Shown here piece by piece: positions 9,257-18,122 of a stretch of 64,000 bases of DNA. The position numbers and the translations under genes are program-made. The notes beneath the pieces were generated by a model, which was not told the DNA's origin, ran no database searches, and was given only the letters and a program-made list of their open reading frames with translations. The stretch spans positions 92,851 through 156,850 of the forward strand of contig DYKG01000002.1 in NCBI GenBank assembly GCA_020722725.1. The letters run 5' to 3'. The stretch comes from Candidatus Methylomirabilis sp. (GTDB lineage: Bacteria > Muiribacteriota > Ozemobacteria > Ozemobacterales > Ozemobacteraceae). Position 1 is the stretch's first letter; each line of letters starts with the position of its first letter.

Positions 9257-10363
9257 ATGAAAAGAAGAACCTTTTTAAAATCTTCTGCTGCCTGCTTAAG
9301 TTGTTCGATGTTTAGGTTTTTTCCGCCCTTATCAGCGGAGGAAATCGAGCTTGAGCTTCACCCTGCGAGTTTCTGGTCAGCAGATGAAAACCTGATCGTG
9401 AACTGTGAACTCTGCCCTAACCGATGCCGAATCGCAGCAAATCATCGAGGTCGTTGCAAAGCCAGAATAAACAAGGATGGGCGGCTTTTCAGCCTTGTGT
9501 ATGGTAATTTATCAACCATTGCGGTCGACCCCATCGAAAAAAAGCCGGTTTTTCATGTATTGCCAGGAAGTTTTTCTCTTTCAGTTTCTGCGGCGGGATG
9601 TGTTCTTTCATGCCGATACTGCCAGAACTGGCAGATTTCGCAGTCAACGCCTGAAGAAGTGTGCAACATTCAGATCACGCCAAAGCAGCTGGTCGAAAAA
9701 GCCATTGAACTTGATTGCAAAAGCATATCTTACACTTATAACGAACCAACGGTTTTTTACGAGTTCATGTATGACACGGCGGTTCTTGCCAGGGAAAAAG
9801 GTTTGCGCAACATCATGGTTTCATGCGGCTATATTAATGAAAAGCCATTGCAGAAGATTTTAGAAGTCATTGACGTTATCAAGGTGGATCTCAAAGGCTT
9901 CAGGGAAGAATTCTATCAAAACGTTACAAAAGGGCATCTTGAACCGGTTAAATCAACAATTTCAACACTGGCCAAAGCCGGAAAAATTATGGATATTGTA
10001 TGCCTCATCGTTCCGGGTTTGAATGACGATGAAAATGTCTGCAATGAGATGTTCAAATGGCTTTTTGAAACTGCGGGACCAGACATTTCGCTCTTCCTAT
10101 CGAGATTCCACCCGACTTACCAGATTCGAAACATTTCCCCCACCCCTGTTTCGGTGCTTGAAAAGCTGAGAAAACTGGCATTAAATGCTGGAATCAACTA
10201 CGTCTATCCTGGTAATATTCCTGGCCATGAAGCAGAAAACACCTACTGCCCACAATGTGGCCAATTGCTGATTCAAAGATTCGGTTATCAGGTTCGAGAA
10301 AACCGGCTAAAAGACGGGCGTTGTTTCAAGTGCAACAAAGAAATCAGGGGGATCTGGATTTAA
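9257..10363 (+). CDS. amrS: AmmeMemoRadiSam system radical SAM enzyme with twin-arginine N-terminus
   Basis: This radical SAM protein has the CVLSCRYCQNW cluster motif (CxxxCxxC) near residue 115 and the Cys-rich lead-in CELCPNRCRI...GRCKARIN typical of the AmmeMemoRadiSam subgroup. It ends in a Cys4 ribbon (CPQCGQLL, CFKCNKE). The N-terminus MKRRTFLKSSAACLS looks like a Tat signal, implying export or membrane anchoring. A GTG at 9245 would add four residues, but GGTGA at 9244-9248 serves the ATG at 9257 better. The usual partner AmrB is encoded far away at 26046-26906, and AmrA was not seen. The substrate of this system is not established. Confidence 0.88.
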   Translation: MKRRTFLKSSAACLSCSMFRFFPPLSAEEIELELHPASFWSADENLIVNCELCPNRCRIAANHRGRCKARINKDGRLFSLVYGNLSTIAVDPIEKKPVFHVLPGSFSLSVSAAGCVLSCRYCQNWQISQSTPEEVCNIQITPKQLVEKAIELDCKSISYTYNEPTVFYEFMYDTAVLAREKGLRNIMVSCGYINEKPLQKILEVIDVIKVDLKGFREEFYQNVTKGHLEPVKSTISTLAKAGKIMDIVCLIVPGLNDDENVCNEMFKWLFETAGPDISLFLSRFHPTYQIRNISPTPVSVLEKLRKLALNAGINYVYPGNIPGHEAENTYCPQCGQLLIQRFGYQVRENRLKDGRCFKCNKEIRGIWI

Positions 10364-10371
10364 AAAACCGT

Positions 10372-11193
10372 TTAAAGCTTTGCTCCGCAATATTTACAAT
10401 GGACGGCATCAAAATCATGCCCTTCAGCAGAGCATTGTGGGCATGCCTGTGTTGAAATGTTCTTATCAGACGAAATCAATTCAGAAGTCACAATACCCGT
10501 CGGAACAGCTATGATTCCATAGCCCAGGATCATAATGATTACTGAAAAGGCCTGCCCCAAAGGCGTTTTTGGAGAAATATCTCCGTAGCCGACGGTAGTC
10601 AATGTAACTACAGCCCAGTAAATGCTCAGAGGAATACTGGTAAATCCGTTTTCTTCGCCTTCTATCACGTATATAGTCGAACCAATAAAAATTACCAGCA
10701 ACATAACTGCGAAAATGAAAACGGTAATCCGCTTACGACTTGCCTTGAGCGCTTCAACCAGCAATTGCCCTTCTTCAAGATACTGTGCAAGTTTTAGAAT
10801 TCGCAGAATCCGCATGGTTCTGAAAATTCTTATTACTGAAAGATACCTGCTGCCCGGAAAAAACAGGCTGAGATAAGATGGCAAAATGGCAAAAAGGTCG
10901 ATCATTCCGTAAGCGCTGAAAATATACTTTGTGGGTCGCCCGATGCAATAAATACGCAGAAGGTATTCTACCGTGAAAAGAATCGTGAAAAGCCAGTCAG
11001 CAAAATTCAGCGATACACCGTAAGCCTCTCGAATGCTTTTGACACTGTCGAGCATTACGACTGCGGCACTTAGCAGAATAGACAACACCAGAACCAGATT
11101 GAAAATCTTTCCGGTTCTGGTGTCAGATTCGTAAATTATTTCGTGAAGTTGCGCTTGGAATGGGGTCAAAGGCACCTGATCATTACTGGTCAT
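10372..11193 (-). CDS. Voltage-gated-type potassium channel with C-terminal zinc ribbon
   Basis: The 273-residue protein has six membrane segments. S4 is arginine-rich (IRIFRTMRILRILKL, about residues 122-136), and the selectivity filter is TTVGYGD near residue 196. A short cytoplasmic tail ends in a Cys4 ribbon (CPQCSAEGHDFDAVHCKYCGAKL, given here by its first and last pairs CPQC and CKYC). Its start codon directly abuts the stop of the upstream 100-aa gene, so it is the last gene of the minus-strand operon that begins at 15733. It should conduct K+; the role of the ribbon is unknown. Confidence 0.93.
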   Translation of the reverse strand: MTSNDQVPLTPFQAQLHEIIYESDTRTGKIFNLVLVLSILLSAAVVMLDSVKSIREAYGVSLNFADWLFTILFTVEYLLRIYCIGRPTKYIFSAYGMIDLFAILPSYLSLFFPGSRYLSVIRIFRTMRILRILKLAQYLEEGQLLVEALKASRKRITVFIFAVMLLVIFIGSTIYVIEGEENGFTSIPLSIYWAVVTLTTVGYGDISPKTPLGQAFSVIIMILGYGIIAVPTGIVTSELISSDKNISTQACPQCSAEGHDFDAVHCKYCGAKL

Positions 11194-11496
11194 TTAATGA
11201 AATGATTGTTTCTTTTCGCGTTCATCCTGAATTTTTTTGATATCTTTTTCTTTCTTTTCAAGATACTTGTTCAGATCCCCACTGCTTTCACGCAGAGCCT
11301 TCATGAGTTTTCTCGCATCTTTGGCGTAAGAGCTGTCAGGGTAATATTGAATAATTCGCTCATAGGCCTCGTATGCCGGCATAGGATATTGCCAGCGCAT
11401 CATCAGATTGCCCTGAAAATAAAACAGATGGTCGCCAAAGAAGTAGCCAAGAATACCCAGGATAACAAAACCAATCATAATGTGCTTAAAAAACAT
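11194..11496 (-). CDS. Small membrane-anchored TPR-like protein
   Basis: This 100-residue protein has one N-terminal transmembrane segment (about 7-24), a single helical-hairpin TPR-like stretch (YEAYERIIQYYPDSSYAKDARKL, seen as the pair AYERIIQYYPDSSYA and DARKLM), and a lysine/glutamate-rich coiled-coil tail. No enzyme motif is present. It starts 22 bases after the coiled-coil gene and abuts the K+ channel gene, so it probably works with one of them. It is not a recognised family. Confidence 0.75.
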   Translation of the reverse strand: MFFKHIMIGFVILGILGYFFGDHLFYFQGNLMMRWQYPMPAYEAYERIIQYYPDSSYAKDARKLMKALRESSGDLNKYLEKKEKDIKKIQDEREKKQSFH

Positions 11497-11518
11497 CTTT
11501 CAGCCTCCGGTGCAAAGC

Positions 11519-12484
11519 TTAGCAATTCACAGACCTGGCTTCAATGCCCGGCATAGTTGATTTTACCACAGCTTTGGTCAATGTGACCGCTGAATTTTTT
11601 TTAACCTTACCCGGCGATGTTGCCACAGTAGGAATACATAAAATAACTGCATTGATCAAACTTACATTCACTCTTAAAGCGAACTTTTCTTTTAATTCTC
11701 GAACTTTGCGATTCCGTTCTTCTTCAAGATCATTGATAAGTTTGTCTATTTCTTCTTCTTTCTGGAAGAAATAGAGATGAAAGCACACATTTTCTTTCTT
11801 GCGCAGCAGCTCTTTTTTCTGCTCATTCAGGTAATTTTCAAATTTTTTCAGCTCTTCGTCGCATTGACCGACTCCCCAGTTCTTGAGTTCAGCAATATCT
11901 GGTGCCAGTTGATTCTCAAGTTCCTGACAGCTCTGTAGATACAAACGCAAAAGATCGAGGCCGGATTCTTCTATTTTTATTCCTGGCTGAGGTGCTTCAG
12001 AAAACTGCTGAGGATTGATTTCGATCAGCCCCCTTTGAACGTCAACCACCCTGCATTCAGGGTCGGATACGATAGAAAATAGTTTCTCGCGGCGCTGGTC
12101 GCATTCAAAATTTACTTTGAAGTTAAAAACAACTTTCTGGCGATAATAGATCGAGGCTGAGTTAACGACACGCAGCCCCTTTTCACCAGTATTGGGAACT
12201 TCAGGTTCCTGGAGGGAAAACAACCTGCTGGCTTTAGGAATTTCAGACAGACGTTCAATTATCTTTCTAAGCAGGAATGAGCCATCGCAGATCAGTTCGA
12301 TATCTCTATGCTTTTCAGCAACGTCGCGACTGAAGGTGAATTTAAGGATTCCAAAACTGTTGAAGAAAAGCTGCTCTTTTTCGGGAATATTAGCAGCCCA
12401 GACATCGGTTGCAATTTCGTCACACTTTATGCCGACCATGGCCATGAAGGAAAACACCAGCTCTTTGATTTTATTCGTTGCCAT
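11519..12484 (-). CDS. Coiled-coil protein encoded with an SNF2 helicase, function unknown
   Basis: The 321-residue protein has a mixed alpha/beta N-terminal half (1-170), a long charged helical region about 190-270 (KKFENYLNEQKKELLRKK, then EEEIDKLINDLEEERNRK) likely to form a coiled coil, and a basic hydrophobic tail. Its ATG overlaps the end of the SNF2 helicase gene by 14 bases, so the two are probably made together and may form a complex. Bacillus also pairs an SNF2 helicase (YqhH) with an unknown protein (YqhG). Whether this is a distant YqhG relative cannot be settled by eye. Confidence 0.8.
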   Translation of the reverse strand: MATNKIKELVFSFMAMVGIKCDEIATDVWAANIPEKEQLFFNSFGILKFTFSRDVAEKHRDIELICDGSFLLRKIIERLSEIPKASRLFSLQEPEVPNTGEKGLRVVNSASIYYRQKVVFNFKVNFECDQRREKLFSIVSDPECRVVDVQRGLIEINPQQFSEAPQPGIKIEESGLDLLRLYLQSCQELENQLAPDIAELKNWGVGQCDEELKKFENYLNEQKKELLRKKENVCFHLYFFQKEEEIDKLINDLEEERNRKVRELKEKFALRVNVSLINAVILCIPTVATSPGKVKKNSAVTLTKAVVKSTMPGIEARSVNC

Positions 12485-14615
12485 TGAAAATTTCCTCCTG
12501 GGCCCTGTTAATTTCTTCGTGAGTTTTCAGAGCTTTTTCAAGTTTATTACCAAGCGTTTTAAATTTGCGTTTAATTGCTTCCTGGTTCGGTGAAAGAGTA
12601 ACGATATCGATAATAATCTGTTCGAGAGTTCTCTTGGAGTGCATATTCCCCAGAATCATTTCAAGTTCGCCAATAATGAGCCTGAAAAGGTTTATCTTCT
12701 TGTCAAGAAGCTCAAGAACGTAAGATTCAATCGTATCTTTGGCGCTAAGATTGATAATATGCACATCTTCAGTCTGGCCAAGGCGGTGAATACGACCTAT
12801 TCTCTGCTCTATTCTCATTGGGTTCCAGGGTAGATCGTAGTTTACCAGAACTTTACAGAACTGCAGGTTTCGACCTTCTCCGCCGGACTCTGTTGAAATC
12901 AGAATCTGCTTCCTGCAGCGAAAATCTTCAATGCATTTGTCCTTTTCTACCTGTGAAAGCTGGCCATTAAATACTGCAACAGAATATCCCTCTTTCCTTA
13001 ACGAATCAGCAAGGTAATCCTGGGTGCCGCGAAACTGGGTGAAGATGATCATTTTGTCATCTTTAATGCTTCGAGTAATTTCCATCAGAACCTGCGTTTT
13101 TTTAGACATTCCAACATTCCGGGCCATGTCGAGCAGTTTCTGCAGAGACTGATCGAAGTCGTCTTTGTAAAAATTACTTGAAATCATTTTTTCAAGCGCT
13201 TTCGCCAGAGCCTGAGTAGAGCTTCCCATGAGTTTCTGAAGAAGAATAAGAGTAAGGCGGTTGATCCCGCGAGGATTCTTGTGGGTCGGCAAAGTAAAAT
13301 ATCTTTTTCTGATAAATTCAGTCAGTTCATGATAAAGCCTGGCCTCATCGTCGTTCAACTCAATTGAATGAGTATGAACAAAACGCTGGGGGAACTTGAT
13401 CAGAGTATCGGCACGACGATGTCTGATCATAATTTCAGACAGCATCTGTCTGAGTTTTATGGAGTTCTTCGGTAATCTTTTATCGCGTTCAGCGAGAAAT
13501 TCGTCTTTGAATTTCTGCATAGTTGAAAGATGCCCTGGCCTGAGAATTGAAATCAGGTTGAACAGTTCGATAAGATCATTTTGAATCGGCGTTGCAGTAA
13601 GCATCAACAGGTATTTTGCCTGAATCGAATTTACAAAGCGCCAATTTTTGGTTTTTTTGTTTTTTAATTTATGTGCTTCGTCAACGATCAGCAGGTCATA
13701 CTTGATTCTCTGGACTGAAGACTGATTCTTTGTGCTTTTCGCTGTATCAAGAGATGCTATAACCAGGTCTGAATCTTCCCAGTCGTTGATTTCAAGATGG
13801 TTTTTAAACGAGAGGTCGAATTTAGTTTTCAGTTCCTGCTGCCACTGGGTTATCAGTGAAGCGGGCGTGAGAATCAAAACTTTTTTAACCATTCCACGAA
13901 GCAGATATTCTTTTAGAATCAGCCCAGCTTCGATAGTTTTACCAAGACCAACTTCATCTGCCAGCAAAGCCCTGCCGTTAAGATTTTCAATAACCATTTT
14001 GGCAGTCTGAATCTGATGGAAATAGGTGCTGACACCAAAAGTTGTTTTGAGCGAAAGAAGCTCTTCATTGCACATATCAGCACTGAGTTCTTCGCCTTTT
14101 TGGATCAGACTGGTTTCATGATAAGGTGAAAACTCGTTTTTTACGAGTTTGCGCAATACTTCGAGATTCTGACTGTTGTATGAAATAGAAGCATCAACGA
14201 ATGATGAGAACTTGAATTCGACATTTTCCTCATCGTTAAAAACCGCCATATTAACATTTTTAAGAAGCTTGAGCCGATAGACTTTCTTTTCTGCATCAAC
14301 GAGCTGAATTTCAACTTTGTCGCCTTCTGCAACCGAATTTTTTTCCCACCATTCGTTGAAAGTCAGGCAGACCATGTATCCGCGCATTTTGTGGTAAATG
14401 GCCGAATGGGTAACGTCTTCATCATCGATGAAAGTGATCGAGCAAAGATCTTCTTTAAAGGGGAAGATTTCTTTCATCTGAGGGTTGAGAAACAGGTATC
14501 CCTGCTGAAAAGCCTTGCCTTTGATTTGAAAAACGAAGCTTCTTTCGCTCTTGCTGGCCACCTGAATCAACGGGGCCTTTTCTGCTCTGGTTTTGGTTAT
14601 TGAACTGGTCATCAT
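12471..14615 (-). CDS. SNF2-family helicase with N-terminal DNA-binding-like barrel
   Basis: The 714-residue protein carries the full SNF2 motor: motif I DEVGLGKT (220-227), DEAH at 312-315, TATP at 340-343, and the C-terminal motifs STESGGEGRNLQ and RIEQRIGRIHRLGQ. It should translocate on duplex DNA or remodel protein-DNA complexes. Residues about 25-118 (GYLFLNPQMKEIF, then NSVAEGDKVEIQLVD) resemble a B3/EcoRII-N-type pseudobarrel; this is an inference. It differs from RapA in lacking an obvious RapA N-terminal Tudor-like region. The ATG overlaps the LysM gene's stop by one base (TGATG), and the downstream gene overlaps by 14 bases. Confidence 0.92.
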   Translation of the reverse strand: MMTSSITKTRAEKAPLIQVASKSERSFVFQIKGKAFQQGYLFLNPQMKEIFPFKEDLCSITFIDDEDVTHSAIYHKMRGYMVCLTFNEWWEKNSVAEGDKVEIQLVDAEKKVYRLKLLKNVNMAVFNDEENVEFKFSSFVDASISYNSQNLEVLRKLVKNEFSPYHETSLIQKGEELSADMCNEELLSLKTTFGVSTYFHQIQTAKMVIENLNGRALLADEVGLGKTIEAGLILKEYLLRGMVKKVLILTPASLITQWQQELKTKFDLSFKNHLEINDWEDSDLVIASLDTAKSTKNQSSVQRIKYDLLIVDEAHKLKNKKTKNWRFVNSIQAKYLLMLTATPIQNDLIELFNLISILRPGHLSTMQKFKDEFLAERDKRLPKNSIKLRQMLSEIMIRHRRADTLIKFPQRFVHTHSIELNDDEARLYHELTEFIRKRYFTLPTHKNPRGINRLTLILLQKLMGSSTQALAKALEKMISSNFYKDDFDQSLQKLLDMARNVGMSKKTQVLMEITRSIKDDKMIIFTQFRGTQDYLADSLRKEGYSVAVFNGQLSQVEKDKCIEDFRCRKQILISTESGGEGRNLQFCKVLVNYDLPWNPMRIEQRIGRIHRLGQTEDVHIINLSAKDTIESYVLELLDKKINLFRLIIGELEMILGNMHSKRTLEQIIIDIVTLSPNQEAIKRKFKTLGNKLEKALKTHEEINRAQEEIFNGNE

Positions 14616-15733
14616 CAGGCCTTATCTCCCCGAGTTTCTGGAATAACGATTACATCGCCGATTTTAAGATTGTTTGGATTCAGACTGGGATTAGCCTTGA
14701 TTATCAATCCTGCATCTGAGGTTTTGCCAAGGAGTTGCCTGGCAATTTTAGCAATGGTATCACCCTTCTGAATAGTATAGGTTTTCTGGTTTCCGGTGAA
14801 AGCCTGGCCAATTTTATCTTTGGAAATGGCTTTCTTGATTTCTTCACTTTTGCCAAGGGGTTTTACATCGACGATAATTTCTTCGCCAACCTTTACCGAT
14901 GAAGGATTTTCGATGAAATTCAGGTCAGCAATTACCCGCTCTTTGTTTTCTGAGCCATAATATTTTTCAGCAATTGACTTGAGCGAATCGCCGTCTTTTA
15001 TTACATAAATTACCAGCTCTTCATCTATAGTTCTGAGCTTTTTGAATTCTGAGGGATCGATTTTGCGGGCAGGTGCTAAGATTTTAGCTTCAACTTTCAC
15101 CGCATCAACCTTTGCTGGAACTGCTGCTGCCAATTCTTTGACAGGAATTGTCTTCGCCGGCAATTTCGGGTTATTAGAAACTTTCTGCACTTTCGATGTT
15201 TTTATCCGGGAAGAGGTTTTTATTTCGTTTTCAAATTGAATTTCTGCTGGTGGAGTAATTGATGATGGCTCAGGAGGAGCTTCTGTGTAGAGAGTGGTTA
15301 TCTTGTTTTCGCCGACTGAATGAACACCCTGCAGGAAAGAAAACTTTTCAGACCAGGTCATTTTTCCATCGATTCTGCTGAAAATTCTGAAACTTCCACG
15401 GCTTTTTACGTCTTCGCTGATCGGAACAGCCATGCGAAAGGTTTTTATTGACCCGGCAACAATTGAATCATGTGGTTTCAAAGCAAATTTCGTGGTTTTG
15501 CCGGCGTTGTCGATTTCGATTCCAACCTCATATTTGCCGCCTTTAATTGCCTCATTGGTCGAATTAAACACGTGGGCAAGAACCAGACCTTTACCGGGTG
15601 CCAGTTTAGCAGTAGTTGCCTGTTTCGGAAGCTTTTCAACAAAAAAGCCGCGAAGAACCGGCTCTGCAGATAGATTAGACAGGTTCAGCAGAAACAAAGA
15701 AAGAATTCCTGCAGCTCTAACTGTTTGCCTCAT
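14615..15733 (-). CDS. Exported protein with two C-terminal LysM domains
   Basis: LysM domains bind peptidoglycan glycan chains. The first covers VIYVIKDGDSLKSIAEKYYG and the second TYTIQKGDTIAKIARQLLG, both in the last 130 residues. The N-terminal part looks like a beta domain and is joined by a Pro/Lys/Val-rich linker. The start at 15733 is chosen because AAGGAGAT lies 7 bases before it and it gives a clean signal peptide (MRQTVRAAGILSLFLLNL). An in-frame ATG at 15814 would add 27 residues without a signal. It is first in the operon with the SNF2 helicase, an odd partnership. Confidence 0.88.
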   Translation of the reverse strand: MRQTVRAAGILSLFLLNLSNLSAEPVLRGFFVEKLPKQATTAKLAPGKGLVLAHVFNSTNEAIKGGKYEVGIEIDNAGKTTKFALKPHDSIVAGSIKTFRMAVPISEDVKSRGSFRIFSRIDGKMTWSEKFSFLQGVHSVGENKITTLYTEAPPEPSSITPPAEIQFENEIKTSSRIKTSKVQKVSNNPKLPAKTIPVKELAAAVPAKVDAVKVEAKILAPARKIDPSEFKKLRTIDEELVIYVIKDGDSLKSIAEKYYGSENKERVIADLNFIENPSSVKVGEEIIVDVKPLGKSEEIKKAISKDKIGQAFTGNQKTYTIQKGDTIAKIARQLLGKTSDAGLIIKANPSLNPNNLKIGDVIVIPETRGDKA

Positions 15734-15899
15734 TTTTTGAAATCTCCTTAGGTGTCTTTTTAGTCTCTGTGAACAATATCGGCATGCCGCGAGAAAGTTC
15801 TTACCAGCTTTCAAAATTTTCTGGATTTGTAGTCTGACACCTTGAAGACTACCATAATGATTTACTGAAATAAAAATTGCCTTAAAGAAACAGCTTTTT

Positions 15900-16436
15900 T
15901 CAGTTTCCGTGAAACTCCGATTCGGAATTTGCGCCGCTGATGAAAAAAGACAAGCGCGGATCGCATTTCAGGGACTTGGCAAAAGGAAAACCTGAATTTG
16001 TGGTTACCACTTTTACCGGATCTTCTTTTTTTCGAAAGGGAGCATAAGGGTTTTTAACCGGATTAAACGGATTTGGCCGAGGAGTAATAGCATTTTCGAG
16101 AAGTTCGGTTTTCAAATCTGGAAGGCTTTTGGAGAGCTCTTCTATGGAACCTCGGTAGGACACTGCGGGAGAAAATTCAGATGAAACAACACCGTTTTGC
16201 TGAATCTGCCTGAGTATGTTGCGCAATTCAGAATTAACTTTTTTTTCTTCTTCGAGTTGCTTTCGAAGATTTTGTATATCACCGCTCTGGGCTGTAGTTA
16301 CACCCTCTGGGGTAGAAACTGCGAGCCTGGCCCGCGACGTCTGACCGAGATAGTTGAAAAGAATAATAATTGCAACCAGGCAGTAGCCGCCTGCAATTAT
16401 AAGGTTGGAAGTCCTCTTGTCCGTTGTCTTTGCCAT
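15900..16436 (-). CDS. Single-span membrane protein with coiled coil, function unknown
   Basis: The 178-residue protein has one transmembrane segment (about 12-30), a coiled coil (IQNLRKQLEEEKKVNSELR, about 53-72) and a proline-rich tail with PRPNPFNPVKNPYAPFR near residue 120. NPF-type repeats of this kind also occur in PilP-like and pilus assembly proteins, but no family is recognised. It lies 51 bases after ispF on the same strand and may be the last gene of that operon. Confidence 0.7.
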   Translation of the reverse strand: MAKTTDKRTSNLIIAGGYCLVAIIILFNYLGQTSRARLAVSTPEGVTTAQSGDIQNLRKQLEEEKKVNSELRNILRQIQQNGVVSSEFSPAVSYRGSIEELSKSLPDLKTELLENAITPRPNPFNPVKNPYAPFRKKEDPVKVVTTNSGFPFAKSLKCDPRLSFFISGANSESEFHGN

Positions 16437-16487
16437 TGGTCTAAAATTACCATAAAATCAACCAGCAAAACAATAGCTGCGATATGA

Positions 16488-16967
16488 TTAATTCTTAAAA
16501 AGAAGAACAACTGCCTGACAGCAGATAGAACGTTCCTGGCCCACTGAATCGAAGCCTTCATTTGTTCCAGCCTTAACTGAAACACGATCAGGGGCTATTT
16601 TCAGTAATTCAGCAATTTTTGCGGTAATTCGATAGCGATGGGGGCTGATTCTAGGCTTTTCACAATGAATAATGCAATCAACATTAGAAATTTTATATCC
16701 CGCGTTGTAAATCTTGTCGACCACAATAGAAGTCAGGTGAGCAGAAGAAATATCCTTGAATGCCGGATCAGAATCTGGAAAAAGGCGGCCGATATCGCCC
16801 AGAGCCAGAGCACCCAGCAATGCATCCATTATTGCATGTAAGAGAGCATCAGCGTCAGAATGTCCCAGTAAGCCCTTTTCAAATGGAATTTTTTCACCGC
16901 CCAGCCAAAGATCGCGTCCTTCTACCAGTGCATGAATGTCGTGGCCCATTCCAACCCTTATATCCAT
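16488..16967 (-). CDS. ispF: 2-C-methyl-D-erythritol 2,4-cyclodiphosphate synthase
   Basis: IspF cyclises CDP-methylerythritol phosphate in the MEP isoprenoid pathway. The 159-residue length is typical. The metal-binding GMGHDIHAL (Asp9, His11) and LLGHSDADALLHA (His43 region) motifs are intact, as is GTNEGFDSVG near the end. It begins at the last base of dxr (one-base overlap) and belongs to the ispD-ispE-dxr-ispF operon. Confidence 0.97.
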   Translation of the reverse strand: MDIRVGMGHDIHALVEGRDLWLGGEKIPFEKGLLGHSDADALLHAIMDALLGALALGDIGRLFPDSDPAFKDISSAHLTSIVVDKIYNAGYKISNVDCIIHCEKPRISPHRYRITAKIAELLKIAPDRVSVKAGTNEGFDSVGQERSICCQAVVLLFKN

Positions 16968-18121
16968 TATTTTGCCTCTTCAAGAATCTCTTTTGCATAG
17001 ATTCTGGCCTGCCGGTCAGCATCAAGAAGTTGATCAAGTGAATAAACCTTTTCATTGGAAAAGCGCTCAACCGTATCAATAACAGTAGATGATATCTGGT
17101 TAAAACCTATTCGTTTTGCAAGAAAGCCATTGACAGCAACTTCATTGGCGGCATTTAGTATGCACGGCATGATTCCTCCACAACGACCGCAGGCATAGGC
17201 AAGCTCAAGCAATGGAAATCTTGCCAGATCCGGCTTTTCAAAAGTCATTGCGCCAACCTTGATCAGATCGAGCGATTTAACCGCCCGGCCCCAGCGCTCT
17301 GGCCAGCTGAGCGCGTATTGAATCGGCAGCTTCATATCAGGCCAGCCAAGCTGGGCAATAACCGAACCATCGCAGAACTCCACCAGGCTATGAATAATAG
17401 ACTGAGGATGGACGACAACTTCAATTGCATCATAGCCAACAGAAAACAGCCAGTGAGCTTCGATTACCTCAAGGCCTTTATTCATAAGAGTTGCAGAATC
17501 AATGGTAATTTTCCCGCCCATGTTCCAGTTAGGATGCTTAAGAGCCTGATCGACGGTTATGCCCTGCATCTGGTCTTTTGAATAGGTGCGAAAAGGCCCA
17601 CCTGAAGCAGTAATAATAAGTTTTTCAACGAATTCCGCCCCATCGCCGATTGCCTGAAAAATAGCTGAATGCTCGCTATCTACCGGAATCAACCGGAGTT
17701 TCCCTGCCGCAACTTCACGGGTAACCAGATCCCCAGCTACAACAAGGGTTTCTTTGTTTGCCAGACAAATGTGCTTGCCGGCTCTGATCGCGGCCATAAC
17801 CGGTCGAAGCCCGGCGGCTCCAACAATTGCCGCAACAAGGGTGTCGGCCTGAGGCCATGATGCTGCAGCAGAAACCGCTTCTGAACCGGCCGCCACTTCA
17901 ATTTTCAAATGAGAAAGAGCTCTTTTTACCTTGTCGAAATGCTCTTCAGCAGCAATTGCAACAAACTCGGGTCTGAATTCAACAGCCTGCTCAACCAGTT
18001 TCTGCCAGTTGTTTCCTGCAGAAAGAGAAACCAGGCTTAAATTTTCAGGGTTCTGACGAATAATTTCAAGGGTATTACACCCGATCGAACCGGTTGACCC
18101 GGCCAGCGCAATTTTTTTCAT
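16967..18121 (-). CDS. dxr: 1-deoxy-D-xylulose 5-phosphate reductoisomerase
   Basis: DXR makes methylerythritol phosphate with NADPH, the committed step of the MEP pathway. The NADPH-binding GSTGSIG lies at residues 6-12, and the metal site region includes PVDSEHSAIFQ. LIITASGGPFR and MNKGLEVIEAHWLF are also family signatures. I chose the ATG at 18121, one base after the ispE stop, because it places GSTGSIG where the family has it; an upstream ATG at 18160 adds 13 residues inside ispE. The resulting length is 384 aa. Confidence 0.96.
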   Translation of the reverse strand: MKKIALAGSTGSIGCNTLEIIRQNPENLSLVSLSAGNNWQKLVEQAVEFRPEFVAIAAEEHFDKVKRALSHLKIEVAAGSEAVSAAASWPQADTLVAAIVGAAGLRPVMAAIRAGKHICLANKETLVVAGDLVTREVAAGKLRLIPVDSEHSAIFQAIGDGAEFVEKLIITASGGPFRTYSKDQMQGITVDQALKHPNWNMGGKITIDSATLMNKGLEVIEAHWLFSVGYDAIEVVVHPQSIIHSLVEFCDGSVIAQLGWPDMKLPIQYALSWPERWGRAVKSLDLIKVGAMTFEKPDLARFPLLELAYACGRCGGIMPCILNAANEVAVNGFLAKRIGFNQISSTVIDTVERFSNEKVYSLDQLLDADRQARIYAKEILEEAK

Positions 18122-18122
18122 A

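Noticed and set aside
10372..11193. K+ channel as a toxic effector of a defence system
   Set aside because: It is a normal six-span channel with an intact filter; no nucleotide sensor or effector fusion supports that role.
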